A DNA stretch of 64,000 nucleotides from Caldilineaceae bacterium (GTDB taxonomy: Bacteria; Chloroflexota; Anaerolineae; Caldilineales; Caldilineaceae): contig JAJDTL010000028.1 of NCBI GenBank assembly GCA_022827195.1, forward strand, positions 62,001-126,000. Reading direction: 5' to 3'. A program made the translations under genes and the position numbers. The notes under the pieces are model-generated. The model saw only the letters and a program-made list of their open reading frames with translations. It was not told the DNA's origin and ran no database searches. Each line of letters begins with the position of its first letter. Position 1 is the stretch's first letter. Below are positions 46,868-56,056 of the stretch, in pieces.

Positions 46868-47641
46868 ATGAAGATTCTGCGATACACTGCCGGCGGCGCG
46901 ACAAGCTACGGCATTCTGGAGGAGGACGGCACGATTCGCCGGCTGGCGAGCTGCCCTTTCGACAGTCTCGAAGTTAGCGGCGAGACAGCGAATCTAGACG
47001 ACGTGAAGGTGCTGGCGCCGGTTGCCTCGCCGAGGCTGATCGGCGTCGGGCTGAACTACCTGGCGCACGCCGAGGAAGGTGGAAAAGAGCCGCCGGACCT
47101 GCCGATGCTGTTCATGCTGCCCGCCACCGCCATTCTCGACCCGGAGGAGCCGATCATCTACCCGCGCCAGGGGCAGAACGTCCACTATGAGGGCGAGCTG
47201 ACGGTGGTCATTGGCAAGAAGGCGCGTCGCGTCACCGAGGCGGACGCGCTCGATTGCGTGCTTGGCTACACCTGCGGCAATGACGTCAGCGAAAGGGTGA
47301 TCCAGGCCAACGAGATGGCCAATGGCTGTCTACTGATCGGCAAGGGCTTCGACACTTTCAAGCCGCTCGGCCCCTACATCGCGACCGGCCTGGACTCGAC
47401 CGATCTGGATTTGACGACCCGCCTGAACGGCGAAGTCAAGCAGCACACCAACACCGACGACCTGATCTTCACGGTCGCACAGCTGATTGCCTATATCAGC
47501 GAGGCTGTAACGCTGCTCCCGGGCGACGTGATCATGACCGGCACGCCCTCCGGCGTCGGTCCCGTGCAGCCGGGCGACGTCGTCGAGATCGAGATATCCG
47601 GGGTCGGCGTGCTGCGTAATCCGGTCGTCGCGGAGGGATAG
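46868..47641 (+). CDS. Fumarylacetoacetate hydrolase-family protein
   Basis: 257 residues. Opens MKILRYTAGGATSYGILEEDG. The FAH core shows GVGLNYLAHAEEGG, HYEGELTVVIGKKAR (metal-binding glutamates) and LPGDVIMTGTPSGVGPV. Members hydrolyse or isomerise acyl-pyruvates and 2-keto-3-deoxy acids, including KDG-like compounds. GAGGAGAG upstream of the ATG. Divergent from the SDR gene; the shared 267-base spacer must hold both promoters. Confidence 0.92.
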   Translation: MKILRYTAGGATSYGILEEDGTIRRLASCPFDSLEVSGETANLDDVKVLAPVASPRLIGVGLNYLAHAEEGGKEPPDLPMLFMLPATAILDPEEPIIYPRQGQNVHYEGELTVVIGKKARRVTEADALDCVLGYTCGNDVSERVIQANEMANGCLLIGKGFDTFKPLGPYIATGLDSTDLDLTTRLNGEVKQHTNTDDLIFTVAQLIAYISEAVTLLPGDVIMTGTPSGVGPVQPGDVVEIEISGVGVLRNPVVAEG

Positions 47642-47777
47642 CGGGGCCTTGCCTTGCAGTGACGGCGCAGGCCGGCCGCCTGATACGGCCCTGCGAAGTT
47701 CGCGATTCTTTGCGGAGAAAGGGTTTCGGCAATTCAAGGGGTAGGGATCTCAAGCATCGGCAAAACGTTGAGAACAT

Positions 47778-48476
47778 ATGCCATTCACAATCGACAGCGT
47801 GGTGCCGTGGGGACGGACGATGGCGGAGTACCGGGGGATGTTCAACCTGATTGAATCGGACCTGCGCGGGCGCATCCTTGGCTGCGGCGATGGGCCGGCC
47901 AGCTTCAACGCCGAGATGTCGGCGCAGGGGCGTGCGGTCGTTTCGGTCGACCCGCTCTATGCCTTCCCAGCGGCGGCGATCGAACGCCGCGTGGAGGAGA
48001 CCCACGACATCATTATCGAGCAGGTGACACGCAACCGCGACGATTTCGTCTGGACCCATGTGCCGTCGATTCCGGCGCTGGGCCGGCGGCGAATGGGGGC
48101 GATGCGCCGCTTCCTGGCCGACTTTCCGCAAGGGAAGCGCGAAGGCCGCTACGTCGACGCCTCGCTGCCCGACCTGCCGTTTGACGACAATGCCTTTGAC
48201 CTGGCGCTTTCCTCCCACTTTCTATTCCTTTACAGCGAGCAGTTCGACCTGGCATTTCACCTGCGCGCCTTGCAGGAGATGCTGCGCGTCGCAGGCGAAG
48301 CGCGAGTCTTTCCTCTCCTGCAGATCGGCGGCGCGCACTCACCCCATGTCCAAGCAGTTTTGAGCACTTTCGCGGCGCAGGGAATTCGCGCTACAATGGA
48401 ATCTGTTTCTTATGAGTTCCAGCGCGGCGGCAACCGGATGATGCGGCTGCGAAAGCCCTGTGGGACGCGGGCATAG
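47778..48476 (+). CDS. SAM-dependent methyltransferase-like protein
   Basis: 232 residues. The Rossmann opening is RGRILGCGDGPASFN with the acidic end of strand 2 in VVSVDPLYAF; later LPFDDNAFDLALSSHFLF matches motif IV-like regions of class I methyltransferases. The glycine motif (GCGDGP) is intact. Target unknown. Weak ribosome site (TTGAGAAC). Lies 38 bases before a cupin gene on the same strand. Confidence 0.72.
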   Translation: MPFTIDSVVPWGRTMAEYRGMFNLIESDLRGRILGCGDGPASFNAEMSAQGRAVVSVDPLYAFPAAAIERRVEETHDIIIEQVTRNRDDFVWTHVPSIPALGRRRMGAMRRFLADFPQGKREGRYVDASLPDLPFDDNAFDLALSSHFLFLYSEQFDLAFHLRALQEMLRVAGEARVFPLLQIGGAHSPHVQAVLSTFAAQGIRATMESVSYEFQRGGNRMMRLRKPCGTRA

Positions 48477-48514
48477 CGGTTAGCGGTCCGGATTCAGACC
48501 AACGAGACAGAACG

Positions 48515-48889
48515 GTGGCGGTCCTTCCACATACGCATGAGCGCTACGACCCAATCAATACGCGCAGCAACATCCCCGGCGCCCGCATCATTACGGCGCG
48601 CACCTGTGGTGCGACGCAGATGGAGTTGTGGGAACAGTACATGCCGCCCGGCGGCGTGATACCCGTGCACTATCATGACTGCGAGGAGAGCATCACTTTT
48701 CTCAGCGGGGAGGTCGAGGTCACGCTGGGCGAAGAGCGCCATTGTTTGGGCGCGGATACCACTCTGTTTGTGCCGGAAGGTGCGCTACACGGCGTTCGCA
48801 ACGTGGGGCGCGTGCCGGTTCGACTGATCGCCGTCTTCCCCCGGTCAGCACCGGCCATACTTTACCCCGACTCAGGTGCAGCCGGGTAG
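48515..48889 (+). CDS. Small cupin-domain protein
   Basis: 124 residues from GTG at 48515. Single cupin barrel: PPGGVIPVHYHDCEESITFLSG is motif 1 (histidines and glutamate for metal), PEGALHGVRNVG is motif 2. Could be an isomerase, dioxygenase or sensor of a small acid. The GTG start has only a weak upstream site. Confidence 0.85.
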   Translation: MAVLPHTHERYDPINTRSNIPGARIITARTCGATQMELWEQYMPPGGVIPVHYHDCEESITFLSGEVEVTLGEERHCLGADTTLFVPEGALHGVRNVGRVPVRLIAVFPRSAPAILYPDSGAAG

Positions 48890-48926
48890 AGACGTGCATT
48901 TGGCACTACCAGAAACAGTAGATCAG

Positions 48927-48935
48927 TGCTATACT
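48927..48935 (+). promoter_or_regulatory. Extended -10 promoter candidate for the BMP importer
   Basis: TGCTATACT (48927-48935) is an extended -10 element (TGn plus 5/6 of TATAAT), with a second TATACT seven bases on. No good -35 is present, as is usual for extended -10 promoters. About 100 bases upstream of the permease start. Confidence 0.4.
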
Positions 48936-49038
48936 CTATACTAGCGCGCCGGACCGGAGGCCTCTACCGCATTGCACAGAGGCACGGTCAGAGGCGGGCA
49001 ACCCATGTCGCTCAATGGCGACGCGTCATTGAAGAAAG

Positions 49039-50217
49039 ATGATCTCTCGCGCTCACTTTGCCAGACTGATCGATGCATTGCTGCCGCTGGTGGCAATGCT
49101 GATTGCTTTGCTCGTCGGTGTCCTGTTGCTGCTGATGTTGGGCACCGATCCGATCGAGGCCTACAGCGCGCTGATTCGAGGGGCGCTGGGTAATGTCAGC
49201 GGTATAACCCAGACACTGACCAAAGCTACCCCGCTGTTGCTGGTGGGCCTCGGCATCTGCATCGCCTTTCGCGGCGGCGTGATCAACATCGGCGGTGAAG
49301 GGCAGATTGTCGTCGGCGCGCTTGCCGCGACCGCATTTGCAGTTGGGTTCGGCGAGGTGCCCGGTCTGATTCTGTTGCCTTTGACCTTGGTGAGCGGCGC
49401 GGCGGCCGGGCTTGTCTGGGGCGGGATTCCCGGTCTGCTCAAGGCCAGGCTCGGCGTCAACGAGATTCTCACCACGGTGATGATGAACCAGATCGCGCTG
49501 CGGTTGATGAATTTCCTCTTGCGCGGACCGATGCTGGATCCGGAGCATGTTGCGGCCGGCACGAGCATTCCCCAGAGCGCGACGCTGCCCGAGTCGGTGT
49601 GGCTGCCGCGTCTGGTGCCGCGCACGCTCTTTCACAGCGGCGCGATTCTTGCCGTCCTCCTGGCGCTCGCGGTCTACTTCCTGCTTTGGCGCACGACGAT
49701 CGGCTACCGGATTCGGGCCGTGGGCCTGAACCCGCACGCCTCGCGCTATGCCGGCATCCCCGTGCCCAAATATGTCACGCTGTCGCTGGCATTGAGTGGG
49801 ATGCTGTGCGGGATAGCCGGCGCGGTGGAGGTGATGGGCGTTCACCACCGCATGCTCGAGGGGCTGAGCGGGGGTTACGGGTTCAGCGGTATCGTGGCCG
49901 CCCTATTTGGCAAGCTGCATCCGTTAGGCGCGATCCCGGCTTCGGCGCTCTTCGGCGCTCTCCTGGTCGGCGCTGATAAAATGCAGCGCGCGGTGCAGGT
50001 CCCCAGCGCGCTGGCAATCGCTTTGCAAGGACTCGTCGTGCTCTTTGTCGTGGCCAGCGATCTGTACGTGCGGCGGCGCGTGCGGCGGCGGGTGGGCAGC
50101 GACGCGCAGGACATGCCGAACCTGACGGACGAAGAAGCTCCCGACGAAGACGCGGCCGCAACCGGGGAAGAATCGGGATCCTCCCACGTTCAGGAAGAGC
50201 GCGAGGAAAGTCTGTGA
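49039..50217 (+). CDS. Nucleoside-type ABC transporter permease (NupP/BmpD-associated)
   Basis: 392 residues, about nine membrane helices in the BPD_transp_2 pattern: GLGICIAFRGGVINIGGEGQIV and LGVNEILTTVMMNQIALRLMNF are typical of the YufP/NupP group. A charged cytoplasmic tail of about 45 residues (DEEAPDEDAAATGEES) is unusual. First gene of a four-gene importer. Confidence 0.9.
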   Translation: MISRAHFARLIDALLPLVAMLIALLVGVLLLLMLGTDPIEAYSALIRGALGNVSGITQTLTKATPLLLVGLGICIAFRGGVINIGGEGQIVVGALAATAFAVGFGEVPGLILLPLTLVSGAAAGLVWGGIPGLLKARLGVNEILTTVMMNQIALRLMNFLLRGPMLDPEHVAAGTSIPQSATLPESVWLPRLVPRTLFHSGAILAVLLALAVYFLLWRTTIGYRIRAVGLNPHASRYAGIPVPKYVTLSLALSGMLCGIAGAVEVMGVHHRMLEGLSGGYGFSGIVAALFGKLHPLGAIPASALFGALLVGADKMQRAVQVPSALAIALQGLVVLFVVASDLYVRRRVRRRVGSDAQDMPNLTDEEAPDEDAAATGEESGSSHVQEEREESL

Positions 50218-50290
50218 TGCGTAGCCGCAGCCTTCCTCGGGAGGGCAACCACGAGAAGACGCGCCCCTGTTTTCACCTCGAAACGCTGAC

Positions 50291-51223
50291 ATGACCGACG
50301 AACTGTTTACGATTTCCACTTTGATCGGCATCCTGCACAGTTGTGTGAGGCTGGCGACACCCTATCTTTTGGCGTCGCTGGGCGAGACTTTCGGCCAACG
50401 CTCCGGCGTTCTGAACCTGGGCGTTGACGGCATCATGCTGATGGGCGCTTTTTTTGCCTTCTACGTGGTGTTTGAAGGGCACAATCTGTGGGTGGGCGTG
50501 CTGGCCGCCATCGTAGTCGGAATGCTGATGGGGCTATTGAAGGCCTTCGTCAGCGTGACGATGCAGGCGCTGCAGGGCATCAGCGGCATCGGCCTCTATC
50601 TGTTCGGCCTCGGCCTGAGCAGCCTTCTCTTCAAGACACTGATCGGTTCGGTTGAGGGGGTCAGCGGCTTTCGGCAAGTGGGCATTCCGGTGGTCTCCGA
50701 CCTGCCGGGAATCGGGCATATCTTTTTCAACCACAACGCGCTGGTCTATCTCGCCTACATCATGGTGCCTGTCTCCTGGTTTGTCATCAACCGCACGACA
50801 TTGGGATTGAAGATTCGCGCCGTAGGGCACAACCCGGAAGCGGCCGATACGCTGGGCGTCAGCGTAAACGGCGTGCGCTATACAACGATGATGATCGGCG
50901 GCGCGCTGGCCGGCGTGGCTGGGGCATCGCTCAGCATCGGACTACAGAACGTTTTCCAGGAGAACATGACAAACGGGCTAGGGTTCATTGCGGTTGCCCT
51001 GGTCTACTTCGGCAGTTGGCGGACGATAGGCGTACTGGCAGGTTCGCTGCTGTTCAGCCTGGTGAACGCCCTGCAACTGTGGGTACAGGCGCTGGCTATT
51101 CCGGTCCCGTCGGAAGTGGCTGTGATGATGCCTTACATTATGACGATCGTCGTGCTCGCCTTCACCGCGCGGCAGATCCAGCGGCCTGCGGCGCTCGCCA
51201 GGTCGTATGAGCGCGGAGAATAG
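50291..51223 (+). CDS. Nucleoside-type ABC transporter permease (NupQ-like)
   Basis: 310 residues. Family features: LGETFGQRSGVLNLGVDGIMLMGA and GLKIRAVGHNPEAADTLGVSV. It is the second permease, paired with the gene at 49039. The ATG at 50291 has no strong ribosome site. Confidence 0.9.
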   Translation: MTDELFTISTLIGILHSCVRLATPYLLASLGETFGQRSGVLNLGVDGIMLMGAFFAFYVVFEGHNLWVGVLAAIVVGMLMGLLKAFVSVTMQALQGISGIGLYLFGLGLSSLLFKTLIGSVEGVSGFRQVGIPVVSDLPGIGHIFFNHNALVYLAYIMVPVSWFVINRTTLGLKIRAVGHNPEAADTLGVSVNGVRYTTMMIGGALAGVAGASLSIGLQNVFQENMTNGLGFIAVALVYFGSWRTIGVLAGSLLFSLVNALQLWVQALAIPVPSEVAVMMPYIMTIVVLAFTARQIQRPAALARSYERGE

Positions 51224-51269
51224 GGGGAGCCTTTGCATTGATATCCACTCCAAACCCGATGAGGGAATC

Positions 51270-52292
51270 ATGCTGAGACGAATCAGTTTGCTCACGTTGG
51301 TCCTCGTGCTGCTGCTCGGAGCCTGCGGGAGATCAGATAGAGAAAGCGAAGCGGACGCGGCCGGCTCGAGTGGAGAGCCCTTCCGCGTTGCGATCGTCTT
51401 GCCAAGCAGTACGACCGACATCGCCTGGAGCCAGTCGATGTTCGATTCGCTGAAGGCCGTACAGGCAAGTATGGGCGGCGAAGAGGCCTTGAAGATCGCG
51501 TTTTCGGAGGGAATGTTTCGCGTGACGGACGCATCCGCGGCGATTCGCGACTACGCCTCGGAGGGGTTCGATCTGGTCATTGCGCACGGCGCCCAGTACG
51601 GCAACTCCGTTTTTGAAGTGGCAACCGACTTTCCCGAAACCAGCTTTGCCTGGGGCACTTCGTCGGATACGGGCGCCGAACGTGGAATCAACAACGTTTT
51701 CGCCTATGGCGCGGCGGCCAATGAAGGCGGCTATGTGAACGGTGTCGTCGCATCCATGCTTACGCAGTCCGATGTTGTCGGGGTGATCGGCCCGGTGGCG
51801 GGGGACGCCAAGCTCTATATCGACGGCTTCATCAGAGGGGTTACCGGTGTCAAGCCGGATGCGCAGGTCAATGTCACCTACACAGGGTCCTTCAGTGACA
51901 CTTCTCTGGCCGCTGAGGCAGCCCACGTCCACATCCAGGCCGGCGCCGACGTCTTGACCGGCTCCGCACAGCAGGTCGTCGGCGCGATTGGCGTCGCCAG
52001 CGAAAACGGCATCCCCTGGCTGGGGACGCAGAGCGACCAGATCTCACTGGGACCGGAGGTCGTGGTTACGAATCAGGTGTACGACTGGGCAAACGTCATA
52101 AACGATATGATCGCAAAGATCAATTCTGGCGAGTTTGGAGGTACCGCCTACACGCTCACTTTTGAGAACGGCGGTCTGCGCCTGGAGTTCAACGAGGAGA
52201 TCGACATCGCTGACGATGTAAAGGATGCCGCCCGCGCCGCGATCGAGGACATCAAGAGCGGCGCGGCGGAACAGTTAGAGAACGAGGAATAG
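51270..52292 (+). CDS. BMP-family substrate-binding lipoprotein
   Basis: 340 residues from the ATG at 51270 with GAGGGA upstream. Lipobox LLLGAC. The BMP fold shows FRVAIVLPSSTTDIAWSQSM, GFDLVIAHGAQYGNSVFEVA and TGSAQQVVGAIGVASENGIPW. BMP proteins bind nucleosides, and some bind sugars or autoinducers. Encoded after the permeases and before the ATPase. Confidence 0.92.
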   Translation: MLRRISLLTLVLVLLLGACGRSDRESEADAAGSSGEPFRVAIVLPSSTTDIAWSQSMFDSLKAVQASMGGEEALKIAFSEGMFRVTDASAAIRDYASEGFDLVIAHGAQYGNSVFEVATDFPETSFAWGTSSDTGAERGINNVFAYGAAANEGGYVNGVVASMLTQSDVVGVIGPVAGDAKLYIDGFIRGVTGVKPDAQVNVTYTGSFSDTSLAAEAAHVHIQAGADVLTGSAQQVVGAIGVASENGIPWLGTQSDQISLGPEVVVTNQVYDWANVINDMIAKINSGEFGGTAYTLTFENGGLRLEFNEEIDIADDVKDAARAAIEDIKSGAAEQLENEE

Positions 52293-52351
52293 CGCCCTTT
52301 TTTCCAGCCGCCTCCCTGCCGGGCATTGAGGAATCAGGCGGCCTTATATTG

Positions 52352-52368
52352 GCGGGCCTTCCGCCCGC
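52352..52368. repeat. Hairpin between the BMP binding-protein and ATPase genes
   Basis: GCGGGC and GCCCGC form a perfect 6-bp stem with a 5-base loop (CTTCC), 15 bases before the ATPase start. A T6 run earlier in the spacer (52298-52303) has no good stem before it. Confidence 0.4.
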
Positions 52369-52382
52369 AACCGAGGTCTATC

Positions 52383-54050
52383 GTGAATTCGACTCCAACC
52401 TTCGTCTCCACCGGCCAGCGCTCGATCGAGGATCTGTTTGCCCACGGCATTTCCAGGCCAACCGCGGGCCACAGGGCGGTCAATTTCCGTTTGAACGCGC
52501 CCTACGTACAGATGTACGACATCGTCAAACGGTTTCCGGGCGTTCTGGCCTGCGACCATGTCGATTTCGACGTGCGTCGCGGCGAGGTGCACGCGCTGCT
52601 GGGAGAAAACGGCGCCGGCAAATCCACGCTGATGAAGGTCCTCTACGGCCTCTACCAACCGGAGGAGGGCCGTATCCTGCGGGATGGCGCCGAAGTGACG
52701 ATTCATTCGCCGACCGACGCCATCCACCAGGGCATCGGCATGATCCATCAGCACTTCATGCTGGTGGATACGCTCACCGTCACCGAGAATGTGGCCTTGG
52801 GTTTGAAGTCCAGCCGCGGGTTGCTTCTCGACCTGGACCGTGTGGAGGAGGGCATTCGCGAATTGAGCGAGGCCTACGGCCTGCAGCTCGATCCGAACGC
52901 ACCGGTCTGGACGCTGTCAGTGGGGGAACGGCAGCGCGTGGAAATCATGAAGGCCCTCTACCGCGGGGCCGCCCTGCTGATCCTGGATGAACCAACCGCT
53001 GTCCTGACGCCGCAGGAGGTCGAAGAGCTCTTCGTTACCCTGCGCTATATGAAGGAGAACGGCTATAGCCTCGTCTTCATCAGCCATAAGCTGCAGGAGG
53101 TGCTGGCAATCAGCGACCGTATCACAGTGATGCGGGAGGGCCGCCGCGTCGGAACAGTATCCACCCAGGAGATGACGCGCAGCGAGCTGGCGCGCATGAT
53201 GGTGGGACGGGATGTCATTTTGGAGCAGACACGCGACGAGGTGGAAGTCGGCGACGTGCGGTTGCGCCTGCAGGATGTCAGCGCCCGCGGCGTCACCGGC
53301 CAGCAGGCCCTGCGAGATGTGTCGCTGTCGGTGAAGTCGGGAGAGATTCTGGGTGTGGCCGGAATCAGCGGGAACGGGCAGAGGGAGCTGGCCGAAGTCG
53401 TGGCCGGCCTGCGCCCGCTCAGCGGCGGCACCGTGGAGATGGACGGCGACGCCATCAATGATTGGACGACCGCGCGGCGTACCGAGAACGGACTGGCATA
53501 CATTCCCGAAGAACGGATGCACGACGGAATTGTAAGGGACTTTGCCGTGTCGGAGAATCTCGTCCTGCAGGAGCATACTCGGGAGCCGTTCAGCCATGGC
53601 ATTTTTCTGGCCTTCGAATACATCGCTCGCTACAGCCGCAAACTGATACAGGATTTCTACATCAAAACGCCTGACATCCGCACCATGACCAGGAATCTGT
53701 CGGGAGGCAATATTCAGCGGCTGATTGTAGCGCGCGAACTTTCGCGGCAGCCAAAGGTCCTGGTCGCGGCCCAACCCACGCGCGGTATCGATATCGGGGC
53801 CATCGAATATATCTATTCCCAGATTCTGGAACAGCGGGACAGGGGAGCGGCCATCCTGCTCATCTCCGAAGACCTGGACGAACTGCTGGCGCTATGCGAC
53901 AGGATCGCCGTGATCTTCGAAGGCAGTATCATGGATATCCTGGACCGCAAAGAGACGACCGCAGAGGAGTTAGGGCTGCTTATGGCAGGTGTCGATCCGG
54001 CGAACCGGGAAGCAGCCCAGGCCGGAATTCCGGCGGTAGCACAGGCGTAG
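52383..54050 (+). CDS. Nucleoside/sugar ABC transporter ATP-binding protein, two ABC domains (NupO-like)
   Basis: 555 residues. Start GTG at 52383 chosen for GAGG eight bases upstream; a TTG at 52326 is possible. Domain 1: LLGENGAGKSTLMK, signature LSVGERQRVEIMKAL, Walker B LLILDEPTAVL. Domain 2: GISGNGQRELAE (Walker lysine lost), LSGGNIQRLIVAREL, AAQPTRGIDIGA. Loss of the second Walker A lysine is normal for this group. Powers the permeases at 49039 and 50291. Confidence 0.93.
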   Translation: MNSTPTFVSTGQRSIEDLFAHGISRPTAGHRAVNFRLNAPYVQMYDIVKRFPGVLACDHVDFDVRRGEVHALLGENGAGKSTLMKVLYGLYQPEEGRILRDGAEVTIHSPTDAIHQGIGMIHQHFMLVDTLTVTENVALGLKSSRGLLLDLDRVEEGIRELSEAYGLQLDPNAPVWTLSVGERQRVEIMKALYRGAALLILDEPTAVLTPQEVEELFVTLRYMKENGYSLVFISHKLQEVLAISDRITVMREGRRVGTVSTQEMTRSELARMMVGRDVILEQTRDEVEVGDVRLRLQDVSARGVTGQQALRDVSLSVKSGEILGVAGISGNGQRELAEVVAGLRPLSGGTVEMDGDAINDWTTARRTENGLAYIPEERMHDGIVRDFAVSENLVLQEHTREPFSHGIFLAFEYIARYSRKLIQDFYIKTPDIRTMTRNLSGGNIQRLIVARELSRQPKVLVAAQPTRGIDIGAIEYIYSQILEQRDRGAAILLISEDLDELLALCDRIAVIFEGSIMDILDRKETTAEELGLLMAGVDPANREAAQAGIPAVAQA

Positions 54051-54051
54051 C

Positions 54052-54116
54052 AAAAAAAGCCCCGGCCTGCTGCTCCCAACGCGAGTACCTGTCGTTGGGG
54101 CAGCGGCCAGGGCTTT
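54052..54116 (-). terminator. Rho-independent terminator of the tRNA-Thr transcript
   Basis: Arms 54056-54081 and 54093-54116 form a long GC-rich stem with one mismatch and two bulges. On the minus strand it is followed directly by T7 (54058-54052), the classic U-tract. It ends transcription from the efp/tRNA side, just past the convergent ABC ATPase gene; on the plus strand no U-tract follows. Confidence 0.75.
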
Positions 54117-54123
54117 CCGTCTG

Positions 54124-54196
54124 AGCCGTTGGTCGGACTCGAACCGACGACCTACGCTTTACGAGAGCGTCGCTCTACCGACTGAGCTACAACGGC
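54124..54196 (-). tRNA. tRNA-Thr (anticodon CGT)
   Basis: Full cloverleaf: acceptor GCCGTTG/CAACGGC, D arm GCTC/GAGC, anticodon arm ACGCT/AGCGT with loop CTCGTAA (anticodon CGT, reads ACG), T arm GTCGG-TTCGAGT-CCGAC. The discriminator is U and CCA is not encoded. It closely resembles known bacterial threonine tRNAs. Lies 70 bases after efp. Confidence 0.95.
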
Positions 54197-54265
54197 GCAT
54201 CACCGATTGATTCTAATGCAGCGCCCGCCCGGTCGGCAAATCCGGCGGCGGGCCTGTTCCCACTC

Positions 54266-54826
54266 CTATTGCACCCGGGTGACGTAGCGGCCGTCGCGTG
54301 TGTCGATGCGAACGGTGTCGCCTTCCTTTACAAACATTGGCACGTGCAGCCGGAAGCCGGTCTCCAATTCGACCTCTTTCGTCGGGCTGTTGGCTGTGTC
54401 TCCGGCGACGGCCATCTCCGCCCACACAACTTCAAGATCGATCGTGGTCGGTAGAGAGACGTTGATCGGTTCCCCTTCGAAGGTCTCCAACTCGACGACG
54501 GTATTGTCCTTCAGAAACTGGACAACGCCCTCCAATGTATCCTTCGACAGTGCGACCTGTTCGAAGGATTCGGTATCCATGAAGTGATAGAGGTCGCCGT
54601 CGGTGTAGAGATACTCGACGGCGCGTGAGTCAAGGCGAATGTCGTCGACGCGTGCGCCGCTGTTGTAGGTCTTCTCTATGGTCGCGCCGCTGCGCAGGTT
54701 GCGCACCTTGAGCCGGATGGTTGCACCGCCGCGCGCCATCTTGATGTGCTGATAGTCGAGCACGCGCCACAGCTGGCTTTCCTCTTCGTAGATGTTGCCC
54801 CTACGCAACTGCTGAACTTCGGCCAT
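54266..54826 (-). CDS. efp: Translation elongation factor P
   Basis: 186 residues, three-domain length. Opens VQQLRRGNIYEEESQLWRV. EF-P helps the ribosome make proline-proline bonds through a residue at the tip of domain I. Here the tip loop reads KMARGGAT, so the tip residue is Arg32 where many bacteria have lysine. The C-terminal GDTVRIDTRDGRYVTRV is the family ending. No modification-enzyme gene is adjacent. Confidence 0.95.
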   Translation of the reverse strand: MAEVQQLRRGNIYEEESQLWRVLDYQHIKMARGGATIRLKVRNLRSGATIEKTYNSGARVDDIRLDSRAVEYLYTDGDLYHFMDTESFEQVALSKDTLEGVVQFLKDNTVVELETFEGEPINVSLPTTIDLEVVWAEMAVAGDTANSPTKEVELETGFRLHVPMFVKEGDTVRIDTRDGRYVTRVQ

Positions 54827-54931
54827 CTCTTGTCAAAATCCCCGTTTCAGTTAATCTGGCTCCGGAACCGCGTCCGATTATAGGAAAGATAGTCGCGGGT
54901 GTCAAAACAGGAGGGATGCGGCGGGCGAGGT

Positions 54932-55522
54932 CTACTCGCCGAACCGGCTCAGCGCCAAGCGCAGGCGCTCTTCGACGCCGGTTACGTCGGCGGGAATCTG
55001 CTGCAGCGCGCGCTGCGCTTCGACGACGCTGTAGCCCAGGCTGGTGAGCGCCTCCATCACTTCGGCGTCGGCATCGGGCGCGGTTGCGAGCGCGGCCAGA
55101 TCGCCCTCGGCCGGCGCCAGCTTGTCCTTGAGCTCGACCACGACTTTTTCCGCGGTCCGCTTACCGATCCCCGGAACACGCGCCAGAATTCCCGGCTCCT
55201 GATTCGAGACTGCGAGGCGCAACGATTCCGGCGTCAGCGCGCCCAACGCGGCAAGCGCCACCTTCGGGCCGACGCCGCTCACCCCCAGCAGCGCCTCAAA
55301 GATGGCGAGCTCGTCCTGCTGCTCAAATCCGTACAGGCTTAACTCGTTTTCCCGCACGTGCAGATGGGTATGCAGCCCGACCGGGTCGCCGACCAGGCAG
55401 CGGGCGGCTGTCGGTTCGGGCGTAAAGACGCGAAGTCCGATGCCCGCGGCGGCGTCGCCTGCTTCGACGATCAGATAGTTGTCTCCCGCGGCGACTACAC
55501 TGCCGCGTACTTGCCGTATCAT
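54932..55522 (-). CDS. ruvA: Holliday junction branch migration protein RuvA
   Basis: 196 residues. N-terminal OB fold MIRQVRGSVVAAGDN, two HhH motifs (GVSGVGPKVALAALG, RVPGIGKRTAEKVVVEL) and the C-terminal RuvB-binding domain (EALTSLGYSVVEAQRAL). Binds four-way junctions and loads RuvB. ruvB is not in this window. Follows ruvC by 42 bases. Confidence 0.96.
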   Translation of the reverse strand: MIRQVRGSVVAAGDNYLIVEAGDAAAGIGLRVFTPEPTAARCLVGDPVGLHTHLHVRENELSLYGFEQQDELAIFEALLGVSGVGPKVALAALGALTPESLRLAVSNQEPGILARVPGIGKRTAEKVVVELKDKLAPAEGDLAALATAPDADAEVMEALTSLGYSVVEAQRALQQIPADVTGVEERLRLALSRFGE

Positions 55523-55564
55523 CTCTTGCCCTCTTGAGCAGACGTGCGGTCTTGCCGCCGACGT

Positions 55565-56056
55565 TTAGGATTCGCCTATGGCCCTGCGGTAGCGGCCCGT
55601 CTGCAAATGGCAGAGGGCAATTGCGACGCCGTCGGCGGCGTCGTCCGGACGGGGGGCCTCGTCCAACTCGAGCAGAGTTCGGACCATGGCCTGCATTTGC
55701 TGCTTGTCGGCGTTACCGTAGCCGGTGAGCGCCTGTTTGACCGCGGCCGGCGTATACTCGACGACGGGCCGGTCGGAGAGGGCGGCGGCCAGTAGGGCCG
55801 CGCCGCGCGCCTGGCCAACGGAGATGGCGTTTGTAACGTTGCGGCCGAAGAACAGTTCTTCGATCGCGACCTCATGCGGCTCGAACTCATCGATCAGATT
55901 CCGGATATCGATGAAGATCTCGCGCAGACGGAGCGGCATCGGCTGCGCCGGCATTGTGCTGATCACGCCGTAGGCGAGCAGGGCGAAATCGCCGGTGCGG
56001 GTCTCGACGACGATGCCGTAGCCGGTTGAGGCCGTGCCCGGGTCGATGCCGAGCAC
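55565..56056 (-). CDS. ruvC: Holliday junction resolvase RuvC
   Basis: 163 residues from GTG at 56056, chosen because AGAGGAG lies six bases upstream and the protein then begins VLGIDPGTASTGYG like other RuvC. An upstream TTG at 56131 would add 25 unconserved residues. Catalytic acids: GIDPG, AIEELFFGRN, and RPDDAADGVAIALCH near the end. Cuts Holliday junctions. Confidence 0.95.
   Translation of the reverse strand: MLGIDPGTASTGYGIVVETRTGDFALLAYGVISTMPAQPMPLRLREIFIDIRNLIDEFEPHEVAIEELFFGRNVTNAISVGQARGAALLAAALSDRPVVEYTPAAVKQALTGYGNADKQQMQAMVRTLLELDEAPRPDDAADGVAIALCHLQTGRYRRAIGES

Noticed and set aside
48900..48935. TTGGCA paired with TATACT as a standard promoter before the BMP importer
   Set aside because: The spacer is 24 bases, too long; the extended -10 reading was kept instead.
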